Source: Chloroflexota bacterium (GTDB lineage: Bacteria > Chloroflexota > Chloroflexia > Thermomicrobiales > UBA6265). Taken from it: DNA of 64,000 nucleotides. Position 1 is the stretch's first letter. Every line of letters starts with the position of its first letter. Under the pieces are notes generated by a model. The model was not told the DNA's origin. It searched no databases and saw nothing but the letters and a program-made list of their open reading frames with translations. The position numbers and the translations under genes were made by a program. The stretch spans positions 1 to 64,000 of the forward strand of contig JAEWEG010000054.1 of assembly GCA_023389575.1 (NCBI GenBank), in the 5' to 3' direction. Of this stretch, positions 61,338-64,000 are shown piece after piece.

Positions 61338-62051
61338 CTATCCCTCCGGAGTCGCGGCCGGGGTCGCGCCATCGACCGGGGCGAAGAGGACCGCGCAGGC
61401 GATGCGGTCGCCGCTTTCGCCTGACGGATCGGTGTGGAGGTCGTCGGCACCGGCATGGATCACGAGGGCGCTGCCGTCGGCGTCGGCCAGGGAGTTCTCC
61501 GCGTCGACCGCCAGTGTCACCGAGCTCGTGGTGACTTCCACGGAGAGCCGGCCGTTGTCCTGAACGGTGACGTTGCCGAGGTCACCGGCGTGCGATTCCG
61601 TGCCATCCGCGACCGGGGAGGCGGGGGCTTCCGGCACCGGCGTGCCTTCGCTGACGAGCGGGACGACGGTCGCGTTACCCGGGCCATGGGCGGCTCCGGT
61701 TGGGTTGAAGTGACCGCCCGCCGAGGCGAACGGCGAGTCGCCCTCGACGTCGCAGACGCCGGTTTCATGGATGTGCAGGCCGTGCTCGCCGGGTGGGAGG
61801 TTCGAGACGGTGATGGTCAGGGTCAGCGCGCCTTCGGACTCCGAGCCGATCACGGTGCCGATCTGGAGACCGTCGGTGTTGAGAACGCCGACCGCCGAGA
61901 TGGATGACCGCTGCGTGGATTGCGTGGCCGGTGTCGCGTCCTGGGCGGTGGCGAAGCCAACGCTGGCCAGGGAGAGAACGCCCGCGCAGGCGGCCATGAG
62001 TGGGGTTCGCCAAGAAGAAAAGAGGCCTGAACTGGTTCCTGCTGCTGTCAT
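61338..62051 (-). CDS. sodC: Secreted Cu/Zn superoxide dismutase
   Basis: 237 residues from an ATG with GGGAGGG upstream. A signal peptide (RTPLMAACAGVLSLASVGFA) and an AQDATPATQ linker are followed by the SodC domain. Copper and zinc ligands are all visible in HGLHIHETGVCD, SAGGHFNPTG, HAGDLGNV and ALVIHAGADD; the two disulphide cysteines are in GVCD and IACAVL. It removes superoxide outside the cell. An Ala-Pro-Thr tail (GATPAATPEG) ends the protein. An insert of about 20 residues (VSEGTPVPEAPASPVADG) sits before the zinc loop. Confidence 0.94.
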   Translation of the reverse strand: MTAAGTSSGLFSSWRTPLMAACAGVLSLASVGFATAQDATPATQSTQRSSISAVGVLNTDGLQIGTVIGSESEGALTLTITVSNLPPGEHGLHIHETGVCDVEGDSPFASAGGHFNPTGAAHGPGNATVVPLVSEGTPVPEAPASPVADGTESHAGDLGNVTVQDNGRLSVEVTTSSVTLAVDAENSLADADGSALVIHAGADDLHTDPSGESGDRIACAVLFAPVDGATPAATPEG

Positions 62052-62450
62052 TTGCCCTCCCGATTCGCGGGAACACGCACATCGCGCATCCCAAGGTGTA
62101 TGGTCCTGGCCCGCGTGACACCGGCACCCACCGGATCGCGTGGAAAAGTCCCGGCCAGAACGGTGATGCCTGGCGACGTGGCGCACCGGTGGAGGCAGCG
62201 CCTTTGCCATGGTCCTGACAGCTACCGTGCGGTCAGGGTATGAGCGGTTCGCATGGAACGTGCCAGGCGCGAGGTTTCATCTTACTCGTGGTGCCCGGTT
62301 TGTCCAATGGGTTCGCCGGGCAAACATGCAATCATTTCGCGAACGTGAAGCGTTGAACGGGATCGATGGGGGGCGCTTGAGGGGAATCCGCCCGTGCCGC
62401 GGAGTTGGCACCCGCTCGATCTCGATCTCGCGGTGGCCTGGGGAAGCCTG
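62052..62450. other. Intergenic region upstream of the superoxide dismutase
   Basis: About 400 bp between two minus-strand genes; no gene is supported. It should hold the sodC promoter. Confidence 0.45.
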
Positions 62451-63044
62451 TCAGTCGCTGGCGATTGGTGTCGCGAGGGCGTGGGGATGGTAGGCCCACG
62501 GGTTACAGACCCAGATATCGGTGTTTTCTGGTTCCGAGGATGCGAGCGTGGGGGTGCTGTTAAAGGACAGCGGATCCGATCCCGAGAAATGCTCGATGCA
62601 ATCGCTGGCGCCATCGCCATCGGTATCGAGGATCGTGGGGTTGGTGCCGATCCGCGGGCTGAGTTCCTGGTCGTCCCTGAGCCCGTCGCCGTCGGTGTCC
62701 GGGTTGGTGGGATCGATGCCCGCCGAGATTTCCTCGGCGTCCGAAAGGCCATCGCCGTCGGTATCCGGGTTGAGGGGACTGGTTCCGAGTTGGACTTCCT
62801 CGCCGTCGGTCAGGCCGTCGCCATCGGTATCGGCATTGTTGGGATCGGTGCCTTCCCGTGCCTCCATTGCGTTGGTGAGGCCGTCGCCGTCCCAGTCCTG
62901 TTCGCCTTCGTCGATATCCACTTCTGTCTGAGCCATGGCCGCGCTGGATGACTGGTCGGCGCTCGACGCGATGGCCGGGGCGGGAATGGCGAGCACCAGG
63001 AGAAGGATGACGATTGATCTGGTGAGGACGCGGATGGAATGCAT
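62451..63044 (-). CDS. Secreted thrombospondin type-3 repeat (calcium-binding) protein
   Basis: 197 residues from an ATG with AGGAG 6 bases upstream. A signal peptide (VLTRSIVILLLVLAIPAPAIA) is followed by five calcium-binding repeats of the form D-x-DGDGL(T/S)(D/N)xxE, spaced by 'GTDPxNxDTDGDG' units. The single-copy tail has two Cys and ends in an Ala-Thr-Pro stretch. Such repeats bind calcium and form rigid rods; the protein is probably a surface or adhesion factor, of unknown partner. Confidence 0.87.
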   Translation of the reverse strand: MHSIRVLTRSIVILLLVLAIPAPAIASSADQSSSAAMAQTEVDIDEGEQDWDGDGLTNAMEAREGTDPNNADTDGDGLTDGEEVQLGTSPLNPDTDGDGLSDAEEISAGIDPTNPDTDGDGLRDDQELSPRIGTNPTILDTDGDGASDCIEHFSGSDPLSFNSTPTLASSEPENTDIWVCNPWAYHPHALATPIASD

Positions 63045-63266
63045 GAACGCTCCTGCCCTTCTGGGGTCCGGGTGATGGAAGCGAAACACCGAGGCCCCTT
63101 AGGTGACCATAAGCATACGCGAGGCAGGCAAGGGGCGATAGGGTACGTTCGGGCTTGACAGTGGTCCGGGCGGGTTCAGGCGAGGTCGGATCCGTGTCCA
63201 TGGAAGCTTGCTCATGTAGAGTAAGCGGGTTCGATCGTCGTATTTACATGAGGGGACATTCGGTAC

Positions 63267-63854
63267 ATGACACAGGGACAGGATCGATTGAAGGTTATGG
63301 TCGTCATCGCGAGCACTCGGCCAAGCCGCGTGGGCCTATCGGTGGGGACGTGGATCCGGGGGCTGGTGGAGAGCGACCCGGGGTGGGATCTGACGGTCGC
63401 CGACCTGAAGGAACTCGATCTGCCGATGATGAACGAGCCGAAGCATCCCCGGTTCAAGGAATACCAGTACGACCATACCAAGCGCTGGAGCGAGATGGTC
63501 GACGCGCAGGACGCGTTCATCTTCGTGTTTCCCGAGTACAACCACGGGATGACCGCGCCGTTGAAGAACGCGATCGACTATCTCTCCCAGGAGTGGGGGC
63601 ACAAGCCGGTCGGGTTGGTGAGCTACGGGGGAGTTTCGGCCGGATTGCGTGCCACCCAGCAGGTGAAGACGGTCGTGGCGGCGCTGAAGATGATGCCGCT
63701 CTCGGAGGCGGTGACGATTCCGTCCGTCAGCGATCAAGTGAAGGATGGGGTGTTCGTGCCGACCGAATCGGCGACCGGCGCGGCCGGCGTGATGCTGGCA
63801 CAGCTGCGGCGGTGGGCCGACGCCATGAAGCCGCTCCGGACTGGCCAGCTATAG
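63267..63854 (+). CDS. NADPH-dependent FMN reductase-like protein
   Basis: 195 residues. The flavodoxin-like fold is marked by VVIASTRPSRVG (FMN phosphate loop) and FPEYNHGMTAPLKNAIDYLS (partial), the hallmark of the NAD(P)H:FMN reductase family. It reduces flavin or quinone-like compounds in the cytoplasm, probably for oxidative or electrophile stress. A large perfect hairpin follows the gene. Confidence 0.9.
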   Translation: MTQGQDRLKVMVVIASTRPSRVGLSVGTWIRGLVESDPGWDLTVADLKELDLPMMNEPKHPRFKEYQYDHTKRWSEMVDAQDAFIFVFPEYNHGMTAPLKNAIDYLSQEWGHKPVGLVSYGGVSAGLRATQQVKTVVAALKMMPLSEAVTIPSVSDQVKDGVFVPTESATGAAGVMLAQLRRWADAMKPLRTGQL

Positions 63855-63890
63855 CGGCCTCAACCCACGGCGAATCCGATGCCATGACGT

Positions 63891-63928
63891 GAACGATCCG
63901 GCCTGGAGCATTCCAGGCCGGATCGTTC
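63891..63928. terminator. 17-bp perfect terminator hairpin
   Basis: Arms 63891-63907 and 63912-63928 (starting GAACGATCCGG) pair perfectly around a GCAT loop, between the reductase gene and the convergent gene at the window edge. Confidence 0.8.
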
Positions 63929-63949
63929 GATGATGTCGCCAGGTGATGG

Positions 63950-64000
63950 TTACGCCGGTGGGGCGACGCCGTCCACGCGGACGATGGCGCCAGCGGGCAT
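63950..64000 (-). CDS. C-terminal end of a gene entering from the right edge
   Basis: Only 16 codons and a TAA are inside the window: MPAGAIVRVDGVAPPA. The terminator just beyond supports a real gene end. The 'GAIVRVDG' stretch resembles the last strand of short-chain dehydrogenases, but this is weak. Confidence 0.5.
   Translation of the reverse strand: MPAGAIVRVDGVAPPA

Overview
The window is high-GC DNA from one free-living bacterium. Most gene families and habits point to a Chloroflexota (Thermomicrobia-like) heterotroph: many Tat-type (twin-arginine) signal peptides, Ala-Thr-Pro linkers just after the signal, many GTG/TTG starts, sugar ABC transport with LacI control, and diverse glycosidases and hydrolases. 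This assignment is inference from style and gene content; no rRNA or other phylogenetic marker is present. I see no tRNA, rRNA, CRISPR array, phage or transposase gene.

Left third (1-24.4 kb): a GGDEF-EAL signalling protein with several PAS domains (cut by the left edge), a class-C beta-lactamase-like hydrolase, a secreted metallophosphoesterase and a secreted beta-propeller protein. A block from GH127 arabinofuranosidase to an EamA exporter (about 8.0-17.5 kb) also holds an arylsulfotransferase, an MFS carrier, a second EamA carrier, an MGMT-like protein and a MerR regulator. This block is bracketed by two inverted copies of a diverged, AT-rich 230-270 bp intergenic repeat. Then come a secreted beta-helix protein, a DUF5602-like gene interrupted by a stop codon inside a 69-bp tandem duplication, a PadR regulator with its palindromic operator, an SRPBCC-cupin fusion, and a toxin-antitoxin locus in decay.

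Middle (24.4-44 kb): an M14 carboxypeptidase, a methyltransferase, DinB and glutathione peroxidase. A LacI-controlled sugar ABC operon follows (binding protein, two permeases, and an ADP-ribosylglycohydrolase fused to a sugar-hydrolase-like tail). An amidohydrolase/Rieske pair, a BAAT-family hydrolase and a sulfatase lie among two decayed LacI genes that share a nearly identical 3' end.

Right third (44-64 kb): a MazEF-like pair, a serine-hydrolase homologue lacking its catalytic Ser and Lys, a GH32-like glycosidase and a cell-envelope group (FemAB transferase, ATP-grasp ligase, MurJ flippase). After these come a multicopper oxidase, a three-gene ABC-2 exporter with a truncated copy of its ATPase 4.4 kb away, a ParDE pair followed by an orphan ParD tail, a GH16-like protein with an altered active site, a Cu/Zn superoxide dismutase, a thrombospondin type-3 repeat protein and an FMN reductase. 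A new gene enters from the right edge.

Taken together, the window reads as chromosomal accessory and metabolic DNA: secreted hydrolases, uptake and efflux, oxidative defence, and several small decaying toxin-antitoxin and regulator loci.
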